Of a DNA stretch of 42,901 nucleotides, positions 1-7,203 are shown piece by piece. Source of the DNA: a virus; IMG/VR virus record IMGVR_UViG_3300025543_000003, positions 1 through 42,901 of that record; one strand, 5' to 3'. A model generated the notes under the pieces. It made no database searches. It worked only from the letters and a program-made list of their open reading frames with translations, and had not been told where the DNA came from. Both the position numbers and the translations under genes were made by a program. The first letter of the stretch is position 1, and each line of letters opens with the position of its first letter.

Positions 1-127
1 ACTACCATGCAATGCCGGTTGAGGCTGTTGCTCGCAATATCACGGACGCCCAAGTGCTTTCACTTTCAAATTCTATGCTTGACCGAGAAATTATTAGGTT
101 TGTTGTGACCCATGTTGACTACGGAAC
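1..127. repeat. Terminal 127-bp direct repeat, left copy
   Basis: Bases 1-127 are identical to 42775-42901. A gene that starts at 42354 stays open through the right copy and continues in the same frame from the left copy to a stop at 183-185, so joining the two copies restores one continuous coding sequence. The length of 127 equals a common maximum k-mer in short-read assemblers, which favours an assembly overlap of a circular or circularly permuted genome over a real terminal repeat. The unique length would be 42,774 bp. Confidence 0.97.
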
Positions 128-185
128 TGACAAGGGCAACTCGGCAAGACTGCAGCAGGTTATTGCCGCCAAGGTGACGCCATGA
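3..185 (+). CDS. DUF6378-like phage protein, 3' part (continues from 42354)
   Basis: This is the C-terminal end of the gene that begins at 42354. Reading across the circular join gives 606 nt and 201 codons plus stop. The part seen here ends in TGA at 183-185, which overlaps the ATG of the next gene at 182 (ATGA), as is usual between genes of this early operon. The C-terminal segment is not recognisable by itself; see the 42354 entry for the conserved N-terminal domain. Confidence 0.85.
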   Translation, partial: YHAMPVEAVARNITDAQVLSLSNSMLDREIIRFVVTHVDYGTDKGNSARLQQVIAAKVTP

Positions 186-712
186 CCACCCGCAAACCCC
201 ACAACATGCACAAACGCATGGCCACCGCCTCAGCCAGCCTACTGCGCCAGCACGGCGTCTGCGTCGTCAACATCGACCCGGCCAACCGTCAGGGATTGAT
301 GAGCTGGAAGTCACTCAAGAATGTCCGTCACAGCCGAGTGATGGCCAATGCAGTCTGTGACTACGCGCACGCCTGGGTGATCTACATCGGTGCTTTCTGC
401 GTGTCGCCGAGCGGTGAGCGGTATCTGAAAAGCGTCGAGATTGCGCCGGTTGGTCGCTACAAGTCTGAAGCGCTGGCTGATGTGATCGAGCATCACTACC
501 GGGCGCTGATCAAGGAGTGCAACGCTACGCACGTCAAGGGCTCTGGCTGGATTGCGAATCCTTGCGGAGTGTCGCTGACTGAGGGGCAGGCCTTTTCAGT
601 GTTCGACGCTGCTGGCGGATGGTCGCCGGATAATGTCGAGCGCGGCGATGAGCAAATGCCGCTGGTCAGCCAGCAGCCAGCAATCGGGGTGTCGGCGCCA
701 TGTTCTTTCTGA
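182..712 (+). CDS. Conserved hypothetical phage protein, 176 aa
   Basis: The ATG overlaps the stop of the preceding gene. The protein starts with a basic stretch (MTTRKPHNMHKRM) and then a segment (VCVVNIDPANRQGLMSWKS) of a type I recall from small proteins of Pseudomonas and Burkholderia phages with no known function. The middle has a YAHAWVIYIGAFC segment, and the C-terminal third is low in recognisable motifs. There is no signal peptide and no obvious catalytic motif. It lies near the distal end of the early plus-strand transcript. Its last 13 nt overlap the next small gene. Confidence 0.75.
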   Translation: MTTRKPHNMHKRMATASASLLRQHGVCVVNIDPANRQGLMSWKSLKNVRHSRVMANAVCDYAHAWVIYIGAFCVSPSGERYLKSVEIAPVGRYKSEALADVIEHHYRALIKECNATHVKGSGWIANPCGVSLTEGQAFSVFDAAGGWSPDNVERGDEQMPLVSQQPAIGVSAPCSF

Positions 713-879
713 TCCTGACGTTTTGCACCAGCGCTGCTATGGATGACTGCCAGGTAGAGTCATTCGGGCCGCATGAGAATTTTCGGCAGTGCCAAGCGGT
801 AATGGATGTTCAGCGCAAAGTGCTGGGCAGTGAGCGGGAAAATAATTATCGGCTTGTTTGTGAGTATTGGGAGGGGTGA
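700..879 (+). CDS. Small cysteine-containing protein, 59 aa, probably exported
   Basis: A short gene starts with ATG at 700 inside the end of the preceding gene and stops with TGA at 877-879. The protein begins with a hydrophobic segment (MFFLILTFCTSAAM) followed by a small domain with cysteines at about residues 9, 17, 31 and 54. The layout resembles the short DUF1482-type phage proteins, in which an N-terminal hydrophobic stretch precedes a Cys-containing domain with a conserved Q-C-x-A pattern (here QCQAV). Function is unknown; a periplasmic or membrane location is inferred. It is the last gene before the convergent terminator. Confidence 0.6.
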   Translation: MFFLILTFCTSAAMDDCQVESFGPHENFRQCQAVMDVQRKVLGSERENNYRLVCEYWEG

Positions 880-889
880 CGCTCTCAGC

Positions 890-917
890 TTGACGAATAG
901 AAATGCCGAGATAATAC
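890..917 (+). promoter_or_regulatory. Candidate sigma70 promoter before the convergent terminator
   Basis: TTGACG (890-895) and TAATAC (912-917) are separated by 16 bp. The right end, GATAATACT, and the 16-bp spacing match the promoters at 27001 and 38678, but the left arm of their dyad is not conserved here. The promoter points into about 110 bp of noncoding sequence that ends at the terminator at 1028-1054. Confidence 0.45.
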
Positions 918-922
918 TCAAG

Positions 923-1054
923 TTCCTTTAGGCGATATTCGCCAAATTTTATCGAAAAATAAATCAGACGATTGGAGGTCGAAATGTAGCTTCCCGCCAG
1001 CGCAGGCACGACCATGGCGCACAAATCAAAAGCCCGCCTAATCGCGGGCTTTTT
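923..1054 (+). ncRNA. Possible small RNA between a promoter and a terminator
   Basis: The promoter-like sequence at 890-917 would start a transcript near 924, which would end at the hairpin and T-run at 1028-1054. The length would be about 130 nt. No open reading frame with a ribosome site is seen on this strand. The existence of the RNA is inferred only from the two flanking signals; its target is unknown, and its 3' end is complementary to the end of the Rz gene. Confidence 0.25.
1028..1054. terminator. Bidirectional rho-independent terminator
   Basis: AAAAGCCCGC (1028-1037), a six-base loop and GCGGGCTTTT (1044-1053) form a ten-pair stem with A and T runs on both sides. It can end the plus-strand early transcript after 879 and the minus-strand late transcript after Rz. 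The Rz stop codon (1038-1040) lies in the loop, so the gene ends inside the hairpin. Confidence 0.9.
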
Positions 1055-1538
1055 CATGCTCACGTTTCACCCCGTCATAAGCCGCCTCACAGGCTAATCC
1101 GCTAGCCCGGCTTCGTGTAGCCGCTTCCGCCATTCCTCGGCCTTCAAGTTCCATTTCTGCAAGTACGTTGGCGAGTTCGGTAGCGGCTCTTTCTCTTGCC
1201 TGGCGCTCGGCGGTAACGCTGGAATTGCAACTGGCGAGCTTGGCGGTAAGACGCTTTGATTCGTCGCGCAGCCCGCCAGCAGTAGCGGCAGCAGCAGCAG
1301 CGTCAAGGCGCGCTTGTTCAAGTTCAGCATGTGCTGTTTCTCCGGCTGTGTTGACGACTGTTTGGCTGGCTTGCTCGGTTGATCGAGCATCTTTTTCTGC
1401 GACCGACTGCGACTTGGCCAGCAGCGCCGCATTGCGCGAATGCTCAACGTCAGCGCCGTGACTGTAGGCGAGCCAGTGCGAACCGATCAGCGCGGCACCA
1501 ATAGCGACAGGAATCGCCCAGGATGGCGGACTGATCAT
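1038..1538 (-). CDS. Rz: Rz-like i-spanin (inner-membrane spanin)
   Basis: The 166-aa protein has one N-terminal membrane segment (about residues 8-26, IPVAIGAALIGSHWLAYSHG) followed by a long Ala/Glu/Arg-rich coiled coil (about 30-145). This is the layout of Rz and DUF2514 spanins. It would sit in the inner membrane, cross the periplasm, and join the outer-membrane lipoprotein Rz1 to disrupt the outer membrane in the last step of lysis. A second lysis gene is nested in another frame at 1094-1330. The start overlaps the stop of the upstream gene at 1535. Confidence 0.85.
   Translation of the reverse strand: MISPPSWAIPVAIGAALIGSHWLAYSHGADVEHSRNAALLAKSQSVAEKDARSTEQASQTVVNTAGETAHAELEQARLDAAAAAATAGGLRDESKRLTAKLASCNSSVTAERQARERAATELANVLAEMELEGRGMAEAATRSRASGLACEAAYDGVKREHEKARD
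1094..1330 (-). CDS. Rz1: Rz1-like o-spanin lipoprotein, nested in Rz
   Basis: This 78-aa gene lies wholly inside Rz in a different frame. I chose the ATG at 1328-1330 because the protein then begins with a lipoprotein signal (MLNLNKRALTLLLLPLLLAGC) with the lipobox LLAGC and a mature Cys at residue 21. A proline-rich stretch follows (VLPPSSPVAIPALPP), as is typical of Rz1. It would be anchored in the outer membrane and bind the periplasmic end of Rz. The nested Rz/Rz1 pair points to a Gram-negative host. Confidence 0.88.
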   Translation of the reverse strand: MLNLNKRALTLLLLPLLLAGCATNQSVLPPSSPVAIPALPPSARQEKEPLPNSPTYLQKWNLKAEEWRKRLHEAGLAD

Positions 1539-2407
1539 GCTGGCCTTTCCTCAACCACAAGGTTGTAGACGCCCGTGCAGTCGCCATTAACGCCAGTCAT
1601 GCGCGACAGCACGGCGTAGTAAGTGCCAGCCGGACGCCCCTTCTCCGATACGACCGAGCCGCCAACGCTGGACTGCTGGGCAGTTGATCCAGACGCTCGA
1701 ACCCGAAGCGGCGTAATAGGCTGCTCGCCAGGTGTTGGCGTGAACGTGCCGCCAATCCCGGCCAGCGCCTTGAACTGATACGCCTCCTGCTCATCCATGC
1801 CGTTTTCAGTTTGCAGCGTGTACGGGTTGAATGTGCCGCCCGGAGTGCCCTGGGCCTCTCGATAGGTGCGCAGCGTGACGCCACCCTGGTCAACTGTCAG
1901 CGAATGGGCGTGAACGATGAAGTTGCACGGGATGATCAGCCGGAATGCCAGCGGGGTCGCCGCGACTGGGTTTGCGCTGGCGAACTCGTAGGCTATCGAC
2001 CACATCCGCCGGTCAAAGAAGCCGGTCTGGCCGTTGTCCACTCGCAGGCGCGCAGAGTTGCCAAAGCCGCCGTCAGTCATAAGCCAGCTTGGCGGCACTG
2101 CCGTCTCAGTCTCAACAACAGTAAGCACCGGGAACAGCCCACCAGTTAGGCCGGTGAAGGTGACGCGCAGAAGATTCACGCCGCCGTCAAATTTCACCTC
2201 GACCGGGCCGCTGGTGACGCTCAGGTCAGCGCCATTCTGGATTGGCAGCCAGCCGCCCGAGTAACTGACACGCCGCTCAAAGGTAACGGTGCCAGAGCTG
2301 GGCAATTCTTGAAAGTCCAGCCGCAGAATGGCCGAGCCGGATATTCCGCCAGGGATAACGATTTCCTGCGGGGTGTTGATGCGCTCAAGGATTCTGGTGC
2401 GGATCAT
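1535..2407 (-). CDS. Unknown, probably virion-associated protein, 290 aa
   Basis: I placed the start at the ATG at 2405-2407 (MIRTRILERINTPQE), which has GAGG upstream at good spacing; a start 15 nt earlier (MRWPT) is possible. The protein is beta-rich with many Gly, Thr and Val residues and no signal peptide. It reads like a jelly-roll or beta-sandwich virion protein (ISGSAILRLDFQELPSSGTV, GRPAGTYYAVLSRM). It lies between the holin-like gene and the spanins, an unusual place for a structural gene. A host-binding or capsid-decorating role is a guess from composition. Confidence 0.6.
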   Translation of the reverse strand: MIRTRILERINTPQEIVIPGGISGSAILRLDFQELPSSGTVTFERRVSYSGGWLPIQNGADLSVTSGPVEVKFDGGVNLLRVTFTGLTGGLFPVLTVVETETAVPPSWLMTDGGFGNSARLRVDNGQTGFFDRRMWSIAYEFASANPVAATPLAFRLIIPCNFIVHAHSLTVDQGGVTLRTYREAQGTPGGTFNPYTLQTENGMDEQEAYQFKALAGIGGTFTPTPGEQPITPLRVRASGSTAQQSSVGGSVVSEKGRPAGTYYAVLSRMTGVNGDCTGVYNLVVEERPA

Positions 2408-2621
2408 GGTTGGCCACCTCAAACTCTTGCTTGATTACGCGAGAAACGCCGGCCAGTAGAGTGCAAACGGTAGAAAGCGCGGCGAAGTGCAGATCAGGCA
2501 GTATGCCGCGCCATAGCGGCAAAGAAAGCTCCAGCGCTCCAAATACAGTCGCCAGCAGGATGAAGCGCATAGACCACAAGCGATGGCAGCGCGGCACGTT
2601 GTCGATCAGCTTTAACTTCAT
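2385..2621 (-). CDS. Holin-like small membrane protein, 78 aa
   Basis: The protein has two hydrophobic stretches, about residues 17-38 (SMRFILLATVFGALELSLPLW) and 46-60 (FAALSTVCTLLAGVS), with a charged C-terminus (VIKQEFEVANHDPHQNP). Size, two likely membrane helices and position directly after the endolysin gene fit a class II-type holin that would form inner-membrane holes and release the endolysin. The start overlaps the endolysin stop (ATGA). The larger membrane protein at 2998-3366 could share or replace this role. Confidence 0.65.
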   Translation of the reverse strand: MKLKLIDNVPRCHRLWSMRFILLATVFGALELSLPLWRGILPDLHFAALSTVCTLLAGVSRVIKQEFEVANHDPHQNP

Positions 2622-3001
2622 GGGTACACCTTGCGGTCAAGCTCAAAATGCGGCCCATCCTTGAAAGTTTTCCAGTCACCACCCCAAATAATCGGCACGT
2701 TAAGCGAATTGGCGGCTCGCTTCATGGCGTCTGCGATCTTGTAGTACAGCGGCCAGTCCCAGCGCACTTCGCTGCCAATATATGCGGCCAGGTCAACAGC
2801 ATGGCCGGTAAGGTGGCGGCTGTTCATGGTCTTGCTGGCGCCCTTGGCGAAATACTCGCGCTGCTTTTCGATGGTGCGCATGCCTTCTGTAACGCCAAAG
2901 TCCACTTCTGTCAGCTCAATGGCCAGCATGACGACTTTGACCAGATCGGGGTGAACTTTTTGCAGACGCTCAAGGCTGAGGCGGCTTAATTTGTAAGTCA
3001 T
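2618..3001 (-). CDS. Endolysin, M15-family peptidase
   Basis: The 127-aa protein carries the zinc-peptidase signature of the M15/VanY family: SRHLTGHAVD at residues 61-70 (zinc ligands H63 and D70) and PHFEL with H118. A Gly/Met/Arg motif (VTEGMRT, about 38-43) matches the substrate-site loop of phage L-alanyl-D-glutamate peptidases. It would cut the peptide stem of peptidoglycan. There is no signal peptide, so release depends on a holin. It overlaps both neighbours by 4 nt. Confidence 0.92.
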   Translation of the reverse strand: MTYKLSRLSLERLQKVHPDLVKVVMLAIELTEVDFGVTEGMRTIEKQREYFAKGASKTMNSRHLTGHAVDLAAYIGSEVRWDWPLYYKIADAMKRAANSLNVPIIWGGDWKTFKDGPHFELDRKVYP

Positions 3002-3366
3002 TTCGCACTCCGAATGGCCCGCTGGTTGTAGTCAATCAGGCGCTCCATTTTCTTGCCGAGATCCATGTAATCCTCCCGCGCCTGGGCCTTTATCTGGTTT
3101 AGCTCTGCATCCTGGCGGGCATCCGTTCGCCGCTGGTTGTCCAGCAGCTGGGTCACGGCAGACGTCTGTACATTGGTGTTTGCCTCAAGCAAGGCAATGC
3201 GCTTTTCCATATCAAACGAGAACTTCAGCGCAGACAGGATCAGCACCGCAGTCGTCAGGATGTGACTGATAGATACCGACTTATCAAGATGCCAATGTCT
3301 GCGGTCGCTCAAGTTCTCTGCCTCGCCGTTGCGCATTTGCGCCTCCCTGCTCATTTCGTCTGCCAT
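2998..3366 (-). CDS. Membrane protein with coiled coil, possible holin or antiholin
   Basis: The 122-aa protein has one likely membrane helix (about residues 33-50, ISHILTTAVLILSALKF) preceded by a charged N-terminus and followed by a coiled coil (MEKRIALLEANTNVQTSA onward). This resembles XhlA-like and DUF-type proteins found in lysis cassettes. It sits directly before the endolysin, so a role in lysis timing is likely. Which of the two small membrane proteins is the holin cannot be told from sequence. Confidence 0.55.
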   Translation of the reverse strand: MADEMSREAQMRNGEAENLSDRRHWHLDKSVSISHILTTAVLILSALKFSFDMEKRIALLEANTNVQTSAVTQLLDNQRRTDARQDAELNQIKAQAREDYMDLGKKMERLIDYNQRAIRSAK

Positions 3367-3375
3367 GCCTCGCCC

Positions 3376-4113
3376 TTACTGAATGCCAAGCGCTTCTTTT
3401 ACGCGGTCGCGCCGCCAGGTGTTTCCCAGCGGCCCCCAATGCTGAGCGTCAACCGTCAGCGCATCGAAGTCGGCGCGAGCGCTCTGCATGGTGATTGCAG
3501 CCATGCGGGTATAGCAGTCAACAAGCACCAAGCCCGGTATGAGCGTCAGCTTCCGCCATACCGGCATGTAGGTGTCGCGCTGACGCTCGACGTAACCTGT
3601 TTGTGCGATAAAGATTGGCGACATAAGCACGACCTTAATGCCGCGAGCCTGCAGCCTGGCGATAATCTCGCGCATGTTTGCCTCGTACTGCGCAGCGGTG
3701 ACTGCCTTTGCCGGGTCTGAGTCGTTGACGCCGAAGTCAAGGAAAACGTGGGTTGGCGCGTAGTCGATAACAGCCTGAATGCGCGCCAAGCCCTGGCCGG
3801 AAGTCTCCCCGCCGACAGCGAATACGCCATGTTCAGCAGCCCCCAAAGCAGCCGCCATAACGGCTGGGAATGCCTGCGCGGTAGTAACGCCTGGGCGCGG
3901 CAGCATGTTGCTGTCACCGAAAAACGCTGGCTTAACTTGCTGCGACTGAATGCCGACCAGCTGGCCACCCTGCGACACGATAGCGGTGAGCTGAGCGCCG
4001 CTTACTTCGATAGTAGCTTCGGGCAATTGGATGTGATACCCGCTACCATCGGGGTCGGTGATTACTGCAGTAGCCCCTGCCGACTGCTCTACGTCCACTG
4101 TTACGATGCTCAT
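3376..4113 (-). CDS. SGNH/GDSL-type hydrolase, tail-associated esterase
   Basis: The 245-aa protein has an N-terminal part of about 60 residues with no clear match, then an SGNH hydrolase domain: GDSN at 66-69 (nucleophile S68), a Gly block (GGETSGQG, 101-108), GVND (128-131) and DAQHWG with D222 and H225 as the acid and base. Such enzymes remove acyl groups from capsule, O-antigen or other surface polysaccharides. Its place between the tail fibre and lysis genes suggests a virion-bound receptor-processing enzyme, with the N-terminal part as attachment domain (inferred). Confidence 0.82.
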   Translation of the reverse strand: MSIVTVDVEQSAGATAVITDPDGSGYHIQLPEATIEVSGAQLTAIVSQGGQLVGIQSQQVKPAFFGDSNMLPRPGVTTAQAFPAVMAAALGAAEHGVFAVGGETSGQGLARIQAVIDYAPTHVFLDFGVNDSDPAKAVTAAQYEANMREIIARLQARGIKVVLMSPIFIAQTGYVERQRDTYMPVWRKLTLIPGLVLVDCYTRMAAITMQSARADFDALTVDAQHWGPLGNTWRRDRVKEALGIQ

Positions 4114-4307
4114 TCATTTACCTCTGCAAATTCTTTTGCTTTCAGGATCAGTTTTTCAAACTCGGCTTTGCTGCATTTTTTGAAGCCAGCCCCTGGATTA
4201 GTGCCAGCATCAAAATAATGCAAGCCGCCATCGGCATCTACATAGCCGACCTGCTCAATTTCTCGCATCTCACCAGTTAACAGGTCAATCTCAGTCCTGA
4301 TGGCCAT
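4110..4307 (-). CDS. Small hypothetical protein after the tail fibre, 65 aa
   Basis: I chose the ATG at 4305-4307 (MAIRTEIDLLTGEMRE) because AGGTGG lies upstream; an alternative start is three codons earlier. The protein is short and acidic and ends in a charged helix (KCSKAEFEKLILKAKEFAEV). Its position between the fibre and the esterase suggests a fibre chaperone or a small tail-tip component, but there is no family match. It overlaps the esterase start by 4 nt. Confidence 0.6.
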   Translation of the reverse strand: MAIRTEIDLLTGEMREIEQVGYVDADGGLHYFDAGTNPGAGFKKCSKAEFEKLILKAKEFAEVNE

Positions 4308-4308
4308 A

Positions 4309-5337
4309 TTAACCACCTATTTCCCAGCTGATGTTAGCTGTGCCAGCATCGAAAGTATCGGTGCCGTTTACGGTAGTGACCCTGATTCGATCAATTGCGC
4401 CAGCAACAACGGTTTTGCCGCCAGCCACATAGCCGACACGGTTTACGTTATCGAGCCAGAATGTTCCGCTGATGATCCAGCGGTTCCCGTCAATTCGGTT
4501 GAGGGTTGCAGAGCCAGTTGTAAGACTTGCGGCGTCTTGCCCTCGGTTTACTTGCAGCCCGGTAGTGTTTGCAGTTGAGGCTGCGTTGATTTCAGCCGCA
4601 CCGTTATAGCCAGTTGTTTCAATGCTTCCGCTGCCAAGCTGAACCTGTATGCTGCTGCCGCCGTTTGTGCTTACGCCAGAAAGCATTACAGTAATACGGC
4701 TAGCGCCTGGCGGAATTCCGACAAAATCAACAGAGGTTCCAGAAAGTGGCGACTGCGCTGTGCCAAGTCGAATACCGCGCGATACATAGCACAGAATTTC
4801 TACGGTATTTGCAGCAGTTGCACGCATCAAGAATGTGTCGCCTGATACCGCAGTAATATTTGATCCGCGACCAGTAACCAAAGACGCGCTATCAACAAGC
4901 ACGTTGCTTGCGCCCGTCATTTTCACCACAAAGAAACGATTTGCTGCAACGGTGAAACCGTTGATTGTTGCGCCTGTCCCGCTGATTACAAGCTGGCTTG
5001 TATCTGGAGCGCCTGTGGTTAGGTTAATTGTGCTTGCGGCTGCGACGGTTGCGATGGCTGCGTTTAGAGGGTCTGCTGCCGCATTATCAGCAATAACCTG
5101 AAGCAATGCGTCGTAATACTGCGATGCCAGCGCGGTATCAACTTCGCCATTTGCAGTAAGCCCTGCCTGTGCCATCAAGCGCTGGAAAAATCCTTCCTTA
5201 TCGTTTGCCCAGTCCTGTTCCAGATAAGAGCCATCCAGCGCTCCAGGCGCCGTGCGATTCTTGAACGAACCCTGCGGATAATCTGCATCGCCCGGATTGA
5301 ATCGGCCCGGATACCGGCTGTCTAACTCAAGCGCCAT
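4309..5337 (-). CDS. Tail fibre protein
   Basis: The 342-aa protein begins with a typical fibre attachment segment (YPGRFNPGDADYPQGSFKNR...GSYLEQDWANDKEGFFQ), which resembles the N-terminus of many short phage fibres. The rest is Ala/Thr/Gly/Ser/Asn-rich with repeated short beta segments, as in receptor-binding fibres. The codons are visibly more AT-rich than in the surrounding structural genes, suggesting exchange of this gene between phages. It would be trimeric and attach to the baseplate through the DUF2612-like protein encoded just upstream. Confidence 0.82.
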   Translation of the reverse strand: MALELDSRYPGRFNPGDADYPQGSFKNRTAPGALDGSYLEQDWANDKEGFFQRLMAQAGLTANGEVDTALASQYYDALLQVIADNAAADPLNAAIATVAAASTINLTTGAPDTSQLVISGTGATINGFTVAANRFFVVKMTGASNVLVDSASLVTGRGSNITAVSGDTFLMRATAANTVEILCYVSRGIRLGTAQSPLSGTSVDFVGIPPGASRITVMLSGVSTNGGSSIQVQLGSGSIETTGYNGAAEINAASTANTTGLQVNRGQDAASLTTGSATLNRIDGNRWIISGTFWLDNVNRVGYVAGGKTVVAGAIDRIRVTTVNGTDTFDAGTANISWEIGG

Positions 5338-5338
5338 G

Positions 5339-5989
5339 TTATACTCCCGTAAATCCTATAAATTCTGCGTCAGTATCGCCGAATTCTGCGTCAACATCAC
5401 CGAACTCAGATATTCCGAATTCCTCAAGGAACCCGTTGAACCTTACACCTTGAGGCTTTGGAATAAGCGCGGCGTTAAGCAGGGCAAAGCGCTCAAGATT
5501 CGTTATCTGCCCAGCAAATTCTACACTGAAACTCATGTCCTCGCCGTCAGTGACGCGAATCACCTCGGCGCCAGGCAGCAGAAAGTTTATGCCTGTCAGA
5601 ATGCTCTCAATGCTGGCGTCGCTGTTGTTCTTCACGATCTTGGCGCGGATCACCAAGCGGTAAAGCTCATCAGACAGCTGGCCGTCCTGGCTGATCGTCA
5701 GCGCGCTAAACATGGCGCCATCATCGCCGAACTCGTCGCCGTCAGTGAGCGCGAACAGACCGGGGTTTAGCGGCACGTTACCGATGAATGAGCGCGGCGC
5801 CACAACGATGCGGCCAATCACGTCGAGTTGCTCGCCGACCGCCGTGTCAATGTCGTAACTCTTGCGCACCGCCTCGGCAGCTGCCGCTATATCGCCGCCA
5901 AGCTCGCGAACAATCGCGTACCACGCAACGGCCTTTGGCTTATTGCGGTATTGCGCATAAATGCGATCAGGTACGCGATTCAGGCTCAT
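5339..5989 (-). CDS. DUF2612-like baseplate/fibre-linking protein
   Basis: The 216-aa protein has the conserved N-terminal region of DUF2612 proteins (VPDRIYAQYRNKPKAVAWYAI, then AVGEQLDVIGRIVVAPR), which follow baseplate J in contractile-tail phages and play the role of P2 gpI. The C-terminus contains a short tandem repeat of seven residues (AEFGDTD and DAEFGDV type), encoded by 21-bp direct repeats near 5360-5401. It overlaps baseplate J by 4 nt. It likely connects the baseplate wedge to the fibre. Confidence 0.8.
   Translation of the reverse strand: MSLNRVPDRIYAQYRNKPKAVAWYAIVRELGGDIAAAAEAVRKSYDIDTAVGEQLDVIGRIVVAPRSFIGNVPLNPGLFALTDGDEFGDDGAMFSALTISQDGQLSDELYRLVIRAKIVKNNSDASIESILTGINFLLPGAEVIRVTDGEDMSFSVEFAGQITNLERFALLNAALIPKPQGVRFNGFLEEFGISEFGDVDAEFGDTDAEFIGFTGV
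5360..5401. repeat. 21-bp tandem repeat in the DUF2612-like gene
   Basis: Two adjacent 21-bp units share (g/a)aattctgcgtca and differ at a few positions. They encode the seven-residue repeat near the C-terminus of the fibre-linking protein, and a third, more divergent copy follows on the 5402 side. Repeats like this can change copy number by slippage. Confidence 0.7.
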
Positions 5990-7203
5990 ACGACTGTTAC
6001 CGTGATGTTTGCCGAAGTCCAGCGCGACAGCTCATTGAAGTCAATGGGGACATTGCTTGTTCCGCCGTTCAGGGTCAGGCTGGAAACGTAACTGTTACCA
6101 TAAGCCCCAATCACCTTGTTGATAGGCGTAAACATGGTGCTATAAGGAACACTCTCACCAATATCAAAACCGGTGATCTTGAATCCAACGTCAGCCGGAA
6201 CCAGGTCGCCATTAGCGAACTCAAGGAACGCATCGATGATTTCCTGATCAACGTCAGCGGGCAGGGTGCCATCGTCAGTGACTTCAACGACGATTGTCAT
6301 ATCGACGTAGATGGGGCGGCTTGCCCTGATCAGCTTCTGATTGGTCGGGTACTTAGGTGAGGTGACAAGTACCTCAAACGGAGTGCCCGGCTGATCAAGC
6401 AACACTCCTGGGTTTTTCTTGAGGTAGATGGCCAGCGCTACGGCTTCGTCCGTGCCGCCATCGATGATCGGCGCAATGGAGTGGGCTGGCAGACCGTAAG
6501 GGTTATCCACAGGATCGACTGCGGCGCTGTTGGTATCGTTCTCATATACCTTGACGCGACGCACGCCAGATACCGCGAACAGCTCGCCAAGCATTGAATC
6601 AATCTGGTTATTGCCTGGGCGACCTACGGCGGCAGCGCGGGTGACGCGCAGCTCACTGTCGCTTTGCTGGTCAGTGCCTGGCGTTGCCGGGGCCGGGTTT
6701 GTTACCGATGCAAGACCGCCGACCACATCAACTATTCGCGTGATTGTTCCGGCGTCCGCCTGAGTTGGGCCGACAACAGTGCAGGTGGCGTTTACGGTAG
6801 CGGCGCCAAGAGAATCAAGCGTAACTTGCTGATCAGTAGTCCAGCGGCTGCCAGTGGTGGCCGATTCGAAAGTATTGCCCTGCGGCACTGGCGTGCCTGG
6901 CGTTCCGGACAGATCAAGCGCAACACTTGATGGCGACCCAGGCGAGCGGGCTGCCCCAGTTAGCTCGCAGATAATGTCAAGGTCAATTCCCCGCGCCTTG
7001 TTCGGGTCTTTCGAGTTGTACGCCTGAAGGATGGTCTCATCCAGCGCGTAGAAAATCTCAGCGTCGTGCGCCATCTTGAGCCCGTCAGGCGTTGACGGGT
7101 CAAGGTTCCACAGCGGGTCAATGTCGAGATAGAACTGGCGCTCCTGGGCAAACCACTCGTTTTGCGTGGTCAGCACATAGCCGGTAGAGGTAAGGCTAGC
7201 CAT
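5986..7203 (-). CDS. Baseplate J-like protein
   Basis: The 405-aa protein fits the P2 gpJ/T4 gp6 family of baseplate wedge proteins. It has the N-terminal segment with SLTSTGYVLTTQNEWFAQ, a middle beta domain with the family feature GTPGTPVPQGNTFESATTGSRW (about residues 99-120), and the segment QSDSELRVTRAAAVGRPGNN (about 178-197). It lies directly after the gp25-like gene and before DUF2612, the standard order J-I-fibre of contractile tails. Confidence 0.92.
   Translation of the reverse strand: MASLTSTGYVLTTQNEWFAQERQFYLDIDPLWNLDPSTPDGLKMAHDAEIFYALDETILQAYNSKDPNKARGIDLDIICELTGAARSPGSPSSVALDLSGTPGTPVPQGNTFESATTGSRWTTDQQVTLDSLGAATVNATCTVVGPTQADAGTITRIVDVVGGLASVTNPAPATPGTDQQSDSELRVTRAAAVGRPGNNQIDSMLGELFAVSGVRRVKVYENDTNSAAVDPVDNPYGLPAHSIAPIIDGGTDEAVALAIYLKKNPGVLLDQPGTPFEVLVTSPKYPTNQKLIRASRPIYVDMTIVVEVTDDGTLPADVDQEIIDAFLEFANGDLVPADVGFKITGFDIGESVPYSTMFTPINKVIGAYGNSYVSSLTLNGGTSNVPIDFNELSRWTSANITVTVV

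Noticed and set aside
1-127. True direct terminal repeat of T7 type
   Set aside because: The repeat is exactly 127 bp, lies inside a gene that is intact only after joining, and has no regulatory content.
737-1063. Minus-strand open frame of 108 aa
   Set aside because: It starts inside the terminator, has no ribosome site and lies antisense to the small gene at 700-879. Only its middle covers noncoding DNA.
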